64,000 bases of DNA from an uncultured Bacteroidota bacterium (GTDB lineage Bacteria > Bacteroidota > Bacteroidia > Flavobacteriales > Flavobacteriaceae). Each line of letters opens with the position of its first letter. The stretch's first letter is position 1. Of this stretch, positions 26,118 through 35,609 are shown piece by piece. The translations under genes and the position numbers were made by a program. Below the pieces are notes generated by a model. That model searched no databases. It was not told the DNA's origin and saw nothing but the letters and a program-made list of their open reading frames with translations. Location of the stretch: contig CAJWUI010000007.1 of assembly GCA_913047695.1 (NCBI GenBank), forward strand, positions 1-64,000. Reading direction: 5' to 3'.

Positions 26118-27124
26118 ATTCCAAAGAAAGGTTAATTTTTGATTGTATAGATGCCCACACACAAGGCAACCCAGTCCGACTTGTTAAAGGGCCTAAACCA
26201 AAGCTAAAGGGCTCATCTATGGGTGAGAAAAGAATTCATTTTATTAATGAATTCGATTGGATTCGAACTGGATTAATGTTTGAACCCCACGGACATGACA
26301 TGATGAGTGGTTCATTTTTTTATGATCCAGACAACAAAGAGAATGATCTTGCAGTTTTATTTATAGAAACAAGTGGATGCTTACCTATGTGTGGTCATGG
26401 ACTTATAGGTACATTAACAATTTTGTTAGAAGAAAACCTGATCTATCCAAAACAAAAAGGGATATTAAATGTAGAGACTCCTGCTGGACTTGTAAAATGT
26501 ATTTACAAACAAGAGGGTATAAAAATTAGTGAAATAAAATTTAATAATGTACCTGCATTTTTAGCCGCTTCAGATTTGGAAATAGTCTGTTCGGATTTAG
26601 GAGCTCTCAAAATTGATGTTTCCTATGGAGGTAATTTTTATGCTATAATTGATATTCAAGACAATTTTAGAGGTATTTCAAAATATACTGCATCGGATCT
26701 AATCAAATGGAGCAGGGAAATAAGGGGAAAAATAAACAGAGATCACAGTTTTATTCATCCACTGGATAGAAAGATAAATGGATGCAGTCATATCCTTTGG
26801 GCTGGAGAGTCTACAAAAAATTTTTCGACAGCTAGCAATGCGGTATTTTATGGAGATAAAGCTATCGATCGTTCCCCCTGTGGAACGGGTACGTGTGCAC
26901 GAATGGCACAATGGTACAAAAAGGGGAAATTAAAAAAAGGTGAGAAGTTTGTTCACGAAAGTATTATTGGATCCACTTTTATTGGAAGAATTGAAAATGA
27001 GATAAATATTGGGAAATATCAAGGTATTGTTCCTAGTATTCAGGGGAGTGCTCGAATTACGGGATATAATAAACTGATTTTAGATCCAGAAGATCCTTAT
27101 GTTAAAGGATTTCAAGTAGTCTGA
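26114..27124 (+). CDS. 4-hydroxyproline 2-epimerase (proline racemase family)
   Basis: A 336-aa PLP-independent epimerase. Both catalytic cysteines are present: PMCGHG (Cys 93) and SPCGTGTCA (Cys 256). This pair separates racemases/epimerases from the dehydratase subgroup, which has a Thr at the second site. DAHTQGNP near the N-terminus is the family opening. It interconverts trans-4-hydroxy-L-proline and cis-4-hydroxy-D-proline, feeding the oxidase encoded next. Proline racemase or 3-hydroxyproline epimerase activity cannot be excluded by eye, but the operon argues for 4-hydroxyproline. Confidence 0.9.
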   Translation: MNSKERLIFDCIDAHTQGNPVRLVKGPKPKLKGSSMGEKRIHFINEFDWIRTGLMFEPHGHDMMSGSFFYDPDNKENDLAVLFIETSGCLPMCGHGLIGTLTILLEENLIYPKQKGILNVETPAGLVKCIYKQEGIKISEIKFNNVPAFLAASDLEIVCSDLGALKIDVSYGGNFYAIIDIQDNFRGISKYTASDLIKWSREIRGKINRDHSFIHPLDRKINGCSHILWAGESTKNFSTASNAVFYGDKAIDRSPCGTGTCARMAQWYKKGKLKKGEKFVHESIIGSTFIGRIENEINIGKYQGIVPSIQGSARITGYNKLILDPEDPYVKGFQVV

Positions 27125-27125
27125 T

Positions 27126-28373
27126 ATGGTAAAAAAAAAAGTTGTTGTATTAGGGGGTGGCATAGTTGGTTTATCAACTGCTTATTATTTAATCCAGGAA
27201 GGACATGAAGTAACAATTATTGATAAGGGTAGATTAGATTCTGGAGCTTCACATGTAAACGCAGGTTATTTAACTCCCAGCCATATAGTTCCCATGGCTG
27301 CACCAGGTATGGTTTCAAAAGGAATGAAATGGATGTTTAATGCTAAAAGTCCTTTTTACATTAAACCGCGTTTTGATTTAGATCTGATTAGATGGGGCTT
27401 AAAATTTATAAAATCTTGTACAAATGACCATGTCCAAAGCTCAATGAAATCGATCCTTGATATAAATCTTTTGAGTAAAAAGTTGTACTTAGAAATGCTA
27501 AAATCAGAATCATTTGACTTTCACCTCGAAACTAAAGGTCTTCTAATGGCCTATAAAACTTCTCACGCCGAAAAAGAGGAATCAGAGATCTCGAAAAGGG
27601 CAAAAGATTTGGGAATTAAAGTAGAACAATTTTCAAAAGAACAAGTTTTAAAAATACAACCAGACATCGCTATGGATATTGCTGGAGCCTTTTGGTATAA
27701 GAGCGATGCACACTCAACCCCAGAGCTATTTGTTAATAATTTAAAAGATTATCTGATTAAAAAGGGCGTTGGATTTAAATTAGAGACTACAGTACAATAT
27801 TTTCAAAAAAATAACAAACAAATTCAGAAAGTAGTAACAGATAAAGGAATTTTTGAAGCAGATGAATTTGTTTTGTCAACTGGAGCTTGGTCACAACAAA
27901 TTTTAAATGACTTGGGCATCAAATTATTGATTCAACCAGGAAAAGGCTACAGGATAAATGTTTACAAATCTACAGGGATAACACTACCAGCAATTCTTTT
28001 AGAGTCAAAAGTAGCTGTAACACCTATGGACGGTTTTACTCGTTTCGGTGGGACAATGGAAATATCAGGAATAAATGATAGAACCAATATTAAGCGTGTT
28101 CATGCCATTGCAGATTCAGTAACAAAATATTATCCAACTCTAGAAATACCAAAAACTTGTATTAATGAAGTTCAAAGCGGTCTTAGACCACTTTCACCTG
28201 ATGGCCTCCCTTTTATTGGCAGGCACTCAAAAATTAAAAATATGGTTTTAGCTACAGGTCATTCTATGATGGGATGGAGCTTGGGACCAGCAACAGGACG
28301 ACTGGTTACTGAAGTTATCTCAGGTAGAAAAACATCAATGGATTTAAAGCCTTTCTTACCTGAGAGGATCTAA
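27126..28373 (+). CDS. FAD-dependent D-amino-acid dehydrogenase, probable D-hydroxyproline dehydrogenase
   Basis: A 415-aa flavoprotein of the DadA/DAO family. The FAD-binding motif VVLGGGIVGLSTAYYL is at residues 5-20, and the C-terminal SGLRPLSPDGLPFIGRH and ATGHSMMGWSLGPATG segments are typical of DadA-like dehydrogenases. It starts one base after the epimerase stop. In this setting it should oxidise cis-4-hydroxy-D-proline to pyrroline-4-hydroxy-2-carboxylate, probably passing electrons to the respiratory chain. A general D-amino-acid dehydrogenase is the alternative. It ends 7 bp from the convergent hemB. Confidence 0.88.
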   Translation: MVKKKVVVLGGGIVGLSTAYYLIQEGHEVTIIDKGRLDSGASHVNAGYLTPSHIVPMAAPGMVSKGMKWMFNAKSPFYIKPRFDLDLIRWGLKFIKSCTNDHVQSSMKSILDINLLSKKLYLEMLKSESFDFHLETKGLLMAYKTSHAEKEESEISKRAKDLGIKVEQFSKEQVLKIQPDIAMDIAGAFWYKSDAHSTPELFVNNLKDYLIKKGVGFKLETTVQYFQKNNKQIQKVVTDKGIFEADEFVLSTGAWSQQILNDLGIKLLIQPGKGYRINVYKSTGITLPAILLESKVAVTPMDGFTRFGGTMEISGINDRTNIKRVHAIADSVTKYYPTLEIPKTCINEVQSGLRPLSPDGLPFIGRHSKIKNMVLATGHSMMGWSLGPATGRLVTEVISGRKTSMDLKPFLPERI

Positions 28374-28380
28374 TGAATTT

Positions 28381-29352
28381 TTAAATTAATTTTACAGCTT
28401 CTTCGGCAAAATAAGATGCAATCATTGAAGCTCCAGCACGTTTAAAACTTAAAAGTTGTTCCATCATTATTTGATCATGGTCTAACCAACCCCTTTCAGC
28501 TGCGGCTTTGAGCATTGCATATTCCCCACTTACTTGGTATGCAGCAAGAGGAGCAGTGATATTTTCCTTTAGATCTCTAATTATATCTAGATAGGCTATA
28601 CCTGGTTTTATCATAATTATATCTGCACCTTCATCAATATCCCTTTTAGCCTCAACGATTGCCTCTTTTCTGTTTCCAAAGTCCATTTGATAGGTTTTCT
28701 TATCACCAAACCCTGGTGCAGAATCTAAGGCATCCCTAAATGGACCGTAAAAACCGGAAGAATATTTAGCACTATAGCTCATAATTACTGTATCCTGATA
28801 GTTTTCTGATTCCAAGAGTTGCCTTATTTTTAAAATTCTCCCATCCATCATATCGCTCGGGGCAACAACATCGGCACCTACCTCTGCATGTGATAATGCC
28901 ATTTTTGATAAAACAGCAACAGTTTTATCATTAATAATTTTTCCCTTCTCTACAATGCCATCGTGACCATATGAGGAATACGGATCGAGTGCAACATCAG
29001 TCATTACAACCATATCTGGGACAGCATCTTTCACCTTTTTTATAGCGCTGTGCATCAAACCTCCAGAATTTAATGCTTCTGAACCTTTGTTGTCTTTTAA
29101 TTTCTCAGAAATTTTAACAAAAATCAAAACTGATTTTAATCCAAGACTCCAAAGATTTTTAACATGTTCTGGAATTAAATCGAGTGTTATTCTTAAGTAA
29201 CCAGGCATTGAAGGGATTTTTTCCCTTTTTTGTTTTCCTTCAATAATAAATAATGGAACAATAAAATCATCAGCACTTAATTTGTGTTCTTGTACTAATG
29301 CTCTAAGACTAGGACTACTTCTTAATCTTCTATTTCTTTGAATTGGATACAT
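28381..29352 (-). CDS. hemB: delta-aminolevulinic acid dehydratase (porphobilinogen synthase)
   Basis: A 323-aa cytoplasmic enzyme that joins two 5-aminolevulinates into porphobilinogen. The conserved RRLRSSPSLRALVQE N-terminus, VVAPSDMMDGRI, the first Schiff-base lysine in SYSAKYSSGFYGPF and the second in IMIKPGIAYLD are all present. The usual length is about 320-330. It is the last gene of the minus-strand heme group, 5 bp beyond the antiporter gene. The metal-site Cys cluster is absent: DVALDPYSSYGHDG replaces the DVCLCEYTSHGHCG type, so it belongs to the Mg-dependent form. Confidence 0.95.
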   Translation of the reverse strand: MYPIQRNRRLRSSPSLRALVQEHKLSADDFIVPLFIIEGKQKREKIPSMPGYLRITLDLIPEHVKNLWSLGLKSVLIFVKISEKLKDNKGSEALNSGGLMHSAIKKVKDAVPDMVVMTDVALDPYSSYGHDGIVEKGKIINDKTVAVLSKMALSHAEVGADVVAPSDMMDGRILKIRQLLESENYQDTVIMSYSAKYSSGFYGPFRDALDSAPGFGDKKTYQMDFGNRKEAIVEAKRDIDEGADIIMIKPGIAYLDIIRDLKENITAPLAAYQVSGEYAMLKAAAERGWLDHDQIMMEQLLSFKRAGASMIASYFAEEAVKLI

Positions 29353-29357
29353 ATTAT

Positions 29358-30683
29358 TTATCGGTTTTCATTATCGTTTTGTTTTGAATAGTTCGGGTCC
29401 AGATCCATTTCTATTGAAACAGAATCTTCTTCATTGAATATAGGTTCTTCGATAGGTTGAGTTTTTTTAATTGTTCCTAATAGCATTACTATCATTGAAG
29501 TTAGGATAACGACAAGTAATACACGCTCATCAATAATACTTTTATCTAAATTGATGAAATTTATATCCTTTAACTGAATAAATAGTAGAATACTAATTAG
29601 ACCTCTTGGTGACATATAGGCAAGTGGACTCGGTTTTAGTTTTAAACTTGTTATGGCAAAATATAAATAGCGAATAAAAATCATTACTATAATTATTAAA
29701 AGACCGTAAAATAGTGGGGCAACACTTAAAAAGTCAATTATTTTGATAGAAAATCCAAAAAACAAAAAGAAAAATGTACGGACTATAAAAGTTGATTCAG
29801 CCGTAAGGGTATGAAATTCATTTAGATCTCTTTCGGAGGCGTCTAGATCAAGGTTTCTTTTTAAGAATTTAGGCAGTAAACTCTTAACATTACTTAAAAA
29901 TATACCAAAAATAAATATAGTTACAAGTGCTGGAAGATGAAATAATTTACCAAAAGCATAAACTAAAATGAGTAGTGCTAGAATTAAAAAGAATTTTACT
30001 TTACTATTTATTTGGCGCATTAATTGAAATAATATGTATGTTATAACAATAGAAATAAATATAACACCCACAATCTGAAGACCAAGTGCGATTAAAGGTT
30101 CAGCCCCTATAAGTGCTTGATTCGATTCGAGTTGGCGAAGAGCATAATTAAAAATCATAATTCCTAAAATATCTGAAAAAGTAGATTCATAAACTACAAA
30201 CTCACGCTCTACTTGCAAGAGACTAGATGCTGAAGGAATAGCAACTGCGCTGCTTATAATCGCAAAGGGTATAGAAAATAGGATAGCACTTGCCGGTTCC
30301 AATTGAAGCACTAATTCGAATATTAGATTCAAGACAAATATATTTGCTATCAGAATAATAAAGGCTGCAAAAAAACCCTTAAGAATTAGCGGTAATTTCT
30401 TAACAGTTATCTCTAATTCAATGGCTCCTTCTAGAACAATTAATATTAACCCTAAGGTACCTAAGACTGGAATTAAATTTTCTAAGAAAGAAAAATTTTC
30501 GTAATCCGTGAATGAAACAAGAATTCGGATAATAATACCAGTTGCCATGAGTAAGATGACAGATGGAAATTTAGTTTTTTTAGCAAATGCATCAAATAAA
30601 TAGGAGAATATTATTAGTAGTGGTAGAACAAATAAAATTGTAAGTGTGCTCATTGAAAACTTAGATAATAAATTAAAATACAA
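29358..30683 (-). CDS. cation:proton antiporter (CPA family)
   Basis: A 441-aa membrane protein with about 12 hydrophobic segments and an acidic cytoplasmic tail (EEDSVSIEMDLDPNYSK). The early EGAIELEI and the AIISSAVAIPSASSLL / ESTFSDILGIM stretches resemble the substrate-site region of Na+/H+ (CPA1/CPA2) antiporters, with acidic residues in membrane segments. It exchanges Na+ or K+ for protons. It lies inside the minus-strand heme group between hemF and hemB, probably only as an operon passenger. The start may be ATG 30653 (MSTLTILF), which gives a tidier first helix. Confidence 0.83.
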   Translation of the reverse strand: MYFNLLSKFSMSTLTILFVLPLLIIFSYLFDAFAKKTKFPSVILLMATGIIIRILVSFTDYENFSFLENLIPVLGTLGLILIVLEGAIELEITVKKLPLILKGFFAAFIILIANIFVLNLIFELVLQLEPASAILFSIPFAIISSAVAIPSASSLLQVEREFVVYESTFSDILGIMIFNYALRQLESNQALIGAEPLIALGLQIVGVIFISIVITYILFQLMRQINSKVKFFLILALLILVYAFGKLFHLPALVTIFIFGIFLSNVKSLLPKFLKRNLDLDASERDLNEFHTLTAESTFIVRTFFFLFFGFSIKIIDFLSVAPLFYGLLIIIVMIFIRYLYFAITSLKLKPSPLAYMSPRGLISILLFIQLKDINFINLDKSIIDERVLLVVILTSMIVMLLGTIKKTQPIEEPIFNEEDSVSIEMDLDPNYSKQNDNENR

Positions 30684-30713
30684 AAAATGTATTTATTGTT
30701 TTTTTGTGATTTC

Positions 30714-31616
30714 TCAAACCCAATTTTTTGGTTTTTTAAGTACATCTAAAAGTTTTTTTTCTCCACTTCCTTCTTTAGGTTTATGGTTGTACTGCCATTG
30801 TACTTTTGGAGGTAGACTCATTAAAATACTTTCGATACGTCCATTTGTTTTTAAACCAAAAAGGGTTCCTTTATCATGTATCAAATTAAATTCAACATAG
30901 CGACCCCTTCTTATTTCCTGCCAATTTTTTTGAGCTGGGGTAAAACGATGTTTCATTCTTTTTTTTAAAATTGGCATGTAAGCATCTAAAAAAGATTTTC
31001 CAACCGCCGTTACAAAATCAAAACGATCTTCTAAACTAAAGTCTTTATTTTTTTTTAGATAGTCAAAAAAAAGACCTCCAACACCTCGAGCTTCATTACG
31101 ATGATGATTAAAAAAATAATTATCACACATCGTTTTAAATTCTGAATAATAGTCAGGGTGAAAATGATCACAAACATTTTTGCAGCTTCGGTGAAAATGT
31201 TTCACATCTTCTTCAAAAATGTAATAAGGTGTTAAGTCTTGTCCTCCACCAAACCACTGATCGATTATATTTCCTTTTTTATCATACATTTCAAAATACC
31301 TCCAATTACCGTGAACAGTAGGTATCATGGGGTTAAAAGGATGTATCACTAAACTTAATCCACAAGCAAAAAAATCAACTTCATTAACATTAAAATACTT
31401 TTCCATACTCTTAGGGAGAGGACCGTCAACTGCTGAAATATTAACTCCACCTTTTTCAATTACATTTCCATTTTCGATTATTCTACTCCTACCACCTCCA
31501 CCTTCGGATCTTTCCCATAGATCTTCATTGAACTTTGCTTTACCATCAATAGACTCTAGCTCTTTTGTGATTTTATCTTGTAAGACCCTAATAAAATTGT
31601 AAAACTGATCTTTCAT
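30714..31616 (-). CDS. hemF: oxygen-dependent coproporphyrinogen III oxidase
   Basis: A 300-aa cytoplasmic enzyme that decarboxylates coproporphyrinogen III to protoporphyrinogen IX using O2. Family signatures are visible: HPFNPMIPTVHGNWRYFE, WFGGGQDLTPYY, HHRNEARGVGGLFFDY, and RRGRYVEFNLIHDKGTLFGL near the C-terminus. The full length matches the family. It lies 6 bp after hemE in the same direction. The aerobic enzyme implies oxygen-dependent heme synthesis. Confidence 0.95.
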   Translation of the reverse strand: MKDQFYNFIRVLQDKITKELESIDGKAKFNEDLWERSEGGGGRSRIIENGNVIEKGGVNISAVDGPLPKSMEKYFNVNEVDFFACGLSLVIHPFNPMIPTVHGNWRYFEMYDKKGNIIDQWFGGGQDLTPYYIFEEDVKHFHRSCKNVCDHFHPDYYSEFKTMCDNYFFNHHRNEARGVGGLFFDYLKKNKDFSLEDRFDFVTAVGKSFLDAYMPILKKRMKHRFTPAQKNWQEIRRGRYVEFNLIHDKGTLFGLKTNGRIESILMSLPPKVQWQYNHKPKEGSGEKKLLDVLKKPKNWV

Positions 31617-31622
31617 TTTATT

Positions 31623-32645
31623 TTAATAATAAGATTTTACAGCATCAACAAAAGCTTTTGCATGATCCACAGGTATATTTGGCAGTATTCCATGTCCAAG
31701 ATTAACTATGTAGCGGTCTTTACCAAATTCATTGATCATTTTATAAACTGCCTCTGTAATTTCTGGAATAGGAGAAAGCAGTCGCGAGGGATCAAAGTTT
31801 CCTTGTAAAGTAACTTGTCCACCCGAAAGATATCGAGCATTCCTTGCCGAACAAGTCCAGTCAACTCCAACTGCAGAAGCACCTGATTTTCCCATATCGT
31901 GTAACGCAAACCAACATCCTTTACCAAAAATTATGACTGGAATTTTATTCTTAATCTCATCAATTATTTGTTGAATGTAAGGCCATGAAAAAATATTATA
32001 ATCTTCTGGAGAGAGAATACCTCCCCACGAATCGAAAATCTGAATTGCGTTTACCCCAGAATTTATTTTTTGTTTGAGATATAAAATGGTAGTAGCTGTT
32101 ATTTTCTGGAGTAAATCATGGGCAAGTTTAGGCTTACTAAAGCAAAATGCTTTTGCTTTATCAAAGGTTTTTGAACCTTGACCTTGAACGGCATAACATA
32201 GTAAAGTCCAAGGCGAACCTGCAAATCCAATCAACGGAACTCTTTGGTTTAATTCTTTTTGTGTTAGTTTGATCGCATCCATTACATAACCAAGATGCTC
32301 CTCGATATCAGGAATTATTAATTTCTCCAAATCAATTTTTGATCTTACTGGATTAGGTATCCACGGGCCTATGTTATCTTTCATTTCAACTTCCAATTGC
32401 ATTGCCTGAAGCACTACTAAAATATCACTAAATAATATAGCAGCATCTGGACCAATTTGATCGATTGGCATAAGGGTAATTTTAGTTGCTAATTCAGGTG
32501 TCTGGCAGCGGGTAAAAAAGTCATACTTTTTCTTAAGAGCCATGAAATCCGGAAGATAACGTCCGGCTTGTCGCATCATCCAAACAGGAGGGCGAGTAAC
32601 GGTTTCACCATTAAGTGCTTTTAGGAAAAGATTATTTTTTAACAT
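31623..32645 (-). CDS. hemE: uroporphyrinogen decarboxylase
   Basis: A 340-aa enzyme that removes four carboxyls from uroporphyrinogen III. The signature [14 protein letters not shown] is at about 18-31, then the conserved LFSDILVV and [19 protein letters not shown], and the C-terminal [16 protein letters not shown]. Length is typical. Its start overlaps the end of hemD by 14 bp, indicating tight operon coupling. Confidence 0.95.
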   Translation of the reverse strand: MLKNNLFLKALNGETVTRPPVWMMRQAGRYLPDFMALKKKYDFFTRCQTPELATKITLMPIDQIGPDAAILFSDILVVLQAMQLEVEMKDNIGPWIPNPVRSKIDLEKLIIPDIEEHLGYVMDAIKLTQKELNQRVPLIGFAGSPWTLLCYAVQGQGSKTFDKAKAFCFSKPKLAHDLLQKITATTILYLKQKINSGVNAIQIFDSWGGILSPEDYNIFSWPYIQQIIDEIKNKIPVIIFGKGCWFALHDMGKSGASAVGVDWTCSARNARYLSGGQVTLQGNFDPSRLLSPIPEITEAVYKMINEFGKDRYIVNLGHGILPNIPVDHAKAFVDAVKSYY

Positions 32646-33312
32646 AGTGCTTAGAGAAATAATTAATTATTGTCTGTAACAATTGATCTTCGTTTGGATG
32701 TTTTGCTTCACTAAAATTAGTGGTATACTTTCTTAAAGTTTCTGCAGTGCTTTTCCCAATACAAAAACCATGAGAATCTTTTGGCCATTTGTTTTTTTCA
32801 AAAAAACTTAGAACTGCTGAAGGGCTGAAAAAAATAATTCCATCATAAGAACTCTTAAATTTTTTATTTATAAATAATGTATCGTAAAGCTCATGAATTT
32901 CGATAGTCATATTATTTTTCTTAAATAATGACTCAATTTCAGATCTCCTTTTTCTACCACAAAAAAAAGAGAATGAATTTTTATTATATTTTTCAACTAA
33001 AAAATGGGCCAACTCATCAGCATTTTCTTTCATTCCAATAACGCTGTAACCAAACTTTTCTAAAAGTTCTCTTGTTTTTTCACCTACACAAAATGATTTT
33101 TTACCGATAATCTTATTTTTTAAAGCATTGTTTTTATTGGCTAGCCTAACAGCGTTTTGACTCGTAAAAATAAGCATAGACTGAATTTTTTGATTGGATA
33201 GATACAACGGTTGTATCTCAATAAGTGGATATTCTACTATTGAAGTTCCAATCTTTGCTAAATGATCCTTAGTAATAGGACTTAGTGTCTTTGTAGAGAG
33301 AAGTCTCATCAC
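32632..33312 (-). CDS. hemD: uroporphyrinogen-III synthase
   Basis: A 226-aa protein, poorly conserved as usual for HemD. Support comes from the segments [48 protein letters not shown] and [13 protein letters not shown], which match the two-domain alternating fold, and from its place between hemC and hemE. It closes and inverts ring D of hydroxymethylbilane. Overlaps: 4 bp with hemC and 14 bp with hemE. Confidence 0.9.
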   Translation of the reverse strand: MMRLLSTKTLSPITKDHLAKIGTSIVEYPLIEIQPLYLSNQKIQSMLIFTSQNAVRLANKNNALKNKIIGKKSFCVGEKTRELLEKFGYSVIGMKENADELAHFLVEKYNKNSFSFFCGRKRRSEIESLFKKNNMTIEIHELYDTLFINKKFKSSYDGIIFFSPSAVLSFFEKNKWPKDSHGFCIGKSTAETLRKYTTNFSEAKHPNEDQLLQTIINYFSKHYVKK

Positions 33313-34217
33313 AATTGACTTTTAATTTTTTTCATCAATTTTGAGCCTCCTTTTTTCAAAACCTGAAAGGCCAATTTTTCTCCAAGGCCCTTAGCTTTAT
33401 CTAGAGGAATCTCAACTTCTTGAAGGAGAGCCTCTTTACCCTCTATAGAGAAAATACCAGTTTTAAAATGTATTTTTTTGTTTTTAATATGTGCATAAGC
33501 CCCAACTGGAGCTGAACAACCTGCCTGAATGGTTCTAAGAAAATTTCTTTCAATCTCAGCACACAGCATTGTCTCTTCACAATTTAGCTCTTTAATGATA
33601 CTAGCAATTTTTTCATTTTTTTTCATACTAGCTATCCCAATTATCCCTTGCCCAGGAGCCGGTATCATCCATTCTAAAACGGAGTAAGTATTTTCACTTA
33701 GCAGGTTCAAACGTTCTAGTCCAACTTTTGCAAAAATGGCACCGCCCCATTTAGATTTTTTTAGTTTTTTTAACCTTGTCTGGATATTTCCTCTCAAATT
33801 CTCTGTTTTGTGTTTTGGAAACTTTCTCATCCATTGAGCTCTACGCCTTAAGCTTCCCGTACCTACAATATCAGAAACATTCCAATCAACAAATTTTGGA
33901 TTATGCACGACTATATCATAAGGATTATCTCTTTTTAAATAAGCGGAAATTTCAATTTCTTTTGGGAGTATTGTTGGGATGTCTTTTAAGCTGTGTATAG
34001 CAATATCTATTTTTTTGTTTAGAAGAGCAGTATCTAAAGATTTTGTAAAAACACCTTTAATACCCATGGAATAAATAGGCTCCACTAGATTCTTATCCCC
34101 AAAACTCTCAATAACAATTAACCTAGAAGCATAACCAATTTTATTTAATCGATCTCTAACTTGGTTTGCTTGCCATTGAGCTAATGCACTTTTGCGAGTT
34201 CCAATTTGGATCATCAA
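33309..34217 (-). CDS. hemC: hydroxymethylbilane synthase (porphobilinogen deaminase)
   Basis: A 302-aa enzyme polymerising four porphobilinogens. The N-terminal IGTRKSALAQWQA, the DIAIHSLKDIPT substrate loop, GTGSLRRRAQ, and the dipyrromethane-cofactor cysteine in IQAGCSAPVGAYA are all present. Length is as in the family. Start and stop overlap the neighbours hemA and hemD by 4 bp each. Confidence 0.95.
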   Translation of the reverse strand: MMIQIGTRKSALAQWQANQVRDRLNKIGYASRLIVIESFGDKNLVEPIYSMGIKGVFTKSLDTALLNKKIDIAIHSLKDIPTILPKEIEISAYLKRDNPYDIVVHNPKFVDWNVSDIVGTGSLRRRAQWMRKFPKHKTENLRGNIQTRLKKLKKSKWGGAIFAKVGLERLNLLSENTYSVLEWMIPAPGQGIIGIASMKKNEKIASIIKELNCEETMLCAEIERNFLRTIQAGCSAPVGAYAHIKNKKIHFKTGIFSIEGKEALLQEVEIPLDKAKGLGEKLAFQVLKKGGSKLMKKIKSQL

Positions 34218-35443
34218 TCAATTTTTGCAGAATTGAGCTCAAAAACATCTGTAATTAAATCTATTGTCTCTTCAGCTTGATTTGGATTTTCCCTTATGTA
34301 AGCAGCAATTTGTCCTGTAATTTTTTGTGCAATTCTTTGTTTTCTTTGAAATCCAAAACAGTTATTTAGGTACACTTTGACTTCCTCGTCCCTTTTTTCT
34401 GGAGAAATCATTTTTTCTTTTAGAGCATTTAGTGCAGGTATATATTTTCTGTGTTTAAGCCAGTTTAGAAATTCATTTTTGGTTTCGCTTAATATTACCT
34501 CAGCTTTAGGAATATGTTTTTTTCTTTTTTCAATGGTTATATCTGTAATTTGAGAAAGCTCGTCTAAATGAACTACATCAACATTTTCAATTTCACTGAC
34601 TTTGGCATCTACATTCCTAGGAATTGAAAGATCGAGTATAAGCAAAGGCTTACTGTTATGGATTAATTCTTTAGAAATTGTTGAGTTCTGTGCCCCAGTT
34701 GCAACTATAAGTATGTCAGCATTATGAATGCAAGAGGTTAGCTCAGAATAGGGTCTAACAACTACAGGAAATTTATTAGCAATTTTATCTGCTCGAGACT
34801 GGGTTCTATTAATCAATGTGATTTGGTCATTTTGTGTATGTTTTACAAGATTTTTGCATGTGTTAGCACCTATTTTACCTGTACCGAAAAGGAGAATATT
34901 TTTATTTGATATGTTCTGAGTATTTTTAAGAATATACTGTACTGAAGCAAATGCTACAGAAGTTGCTCCACTTGAAATTTTTGTCTCAGTTTTTATTCTT
35001 TTGCTAGCATTTATAACAGCATTTATAAAATGTTCCAAATAGCCTTTGGCTAACCCCATTTTTTTTGAGCGAAAAAAACTTTGCTTTATTTGTCCAATAA
35101 TTTCAAAATCACCGAGTATCTGGCTCTCTAATCCAGTTCCTACACGAAAAACATGATTTATCCCGTCCTCACCTTTAAGTGTATAACCAATTTGTTCAAA
35201 AAACTCTCTATCTCCATCACTATGATTACAAAGTAGGTTTATCAGAATTTCAGAATCAGGCACCCAAGCGTATAGTTCAGTGCGGTTGCATGTATTTACA
35301 ACGATTAAGTCCTTAATTTTTTGTTTTTGAGCTTCTAAGAATAAGGCATGATGTTGGGTGTCATTAAGGCTAAATTTCCCTCTATGATCAATGTTTGCGG
35401 TTTTGTAACTTACCCCTACTACAAAAAAATGGTGCATCTCCAT
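34214..35443 (-). CDS. hemA: glutamyl-tRNA reductase
   Basis: The first committed step of the C5 route (glutamyl-tRNA to glutamate-1-semialdehyde). The 409-aa protein has the catalytic Cys in VVNTCNRTELYAW (Cys 52), ESQILGDFEIIGQIK, the NADPH-binding ILLFGTGKIGANT (about 180) and a C-terminal dimerisation helix. It leads the minus-strand hem operon. A -7 box (TAAGTTTG, 35476-35469) lies about 26 nt upstream. The partner hemL is not in this window. Confidence 0.95.
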   Translation of the reverse strand: MEMHHFFVVGVSYKTANIDHRGKFSLNDTQHHALFLEAQKQKIKDLIVVNTCNRTELYAWVPDSEILINLLCNHSDGDREFFEQIGYTLKGEDGINHVFRVGTGLESQILGDFEIIGQIKQSFFRSKKMGLAKGYLEHFINAVINASKRIKTETKISSGATSVAFASVQYILKNTQNISNKNILLFGTGKIGANTCKNLVKHTQNDQITLINRTQSRADKIANKFPVVVRPYSELTSCIHNADILIVATGAQNSTISKELIHNSKPLLILDLSIPRNVDAKVSEIENVDVVHLDELSQITDITIEKRKKHIPKAEVILSETKNEFLNWLKHRKYIPALNALKEKMISPEKRDEEVKVYLNNCFGFQRKQRIAQKITGQIAAYIRENPNQAEETIDLITDVFELNSAKID

Positions 35444-35468
35444 TATTCAATTCTATCAAAATCCATTA

Positions 35469-35476
35469 CAAACTTA
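35469..35476 (-). promoter_or_regulatory. -7 box TAAGTTTG for the hemA operon
   Basis: On the minus strand TAAGTTTG matches TAnnTTTG exactly and lies 26 nt before the hemA ATG, so the leader would be about 20 nt. No clear -33 TTG was located. Confidence 0.55.
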
Positions 35477-35568
35477 AGATACATAAATTAAAAAAAATAA
35501 CGCTAAAAAGTTTTTAAATAGCTTTTTAGGTTTGATACTCTTTTTTATTAAAAATCAAATAAAAACCT

Positions 35569-35576
35569 TAATTTTG
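35569..35576 (+). promoter_or_regulatory. -7 box TAATTTTG for the AraC gene
   Basis: TAATTTTG matches TAnnTTTG 33 nt before the ATG at 35610. With the hemA box it forms a back-to-back promoter region where the AraC regulator could act. Confidence 0.5.
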
Positions 35577-35609
35577 CTTGGAATCTAGTTAATATTATGC
35601 AGTTGGATT

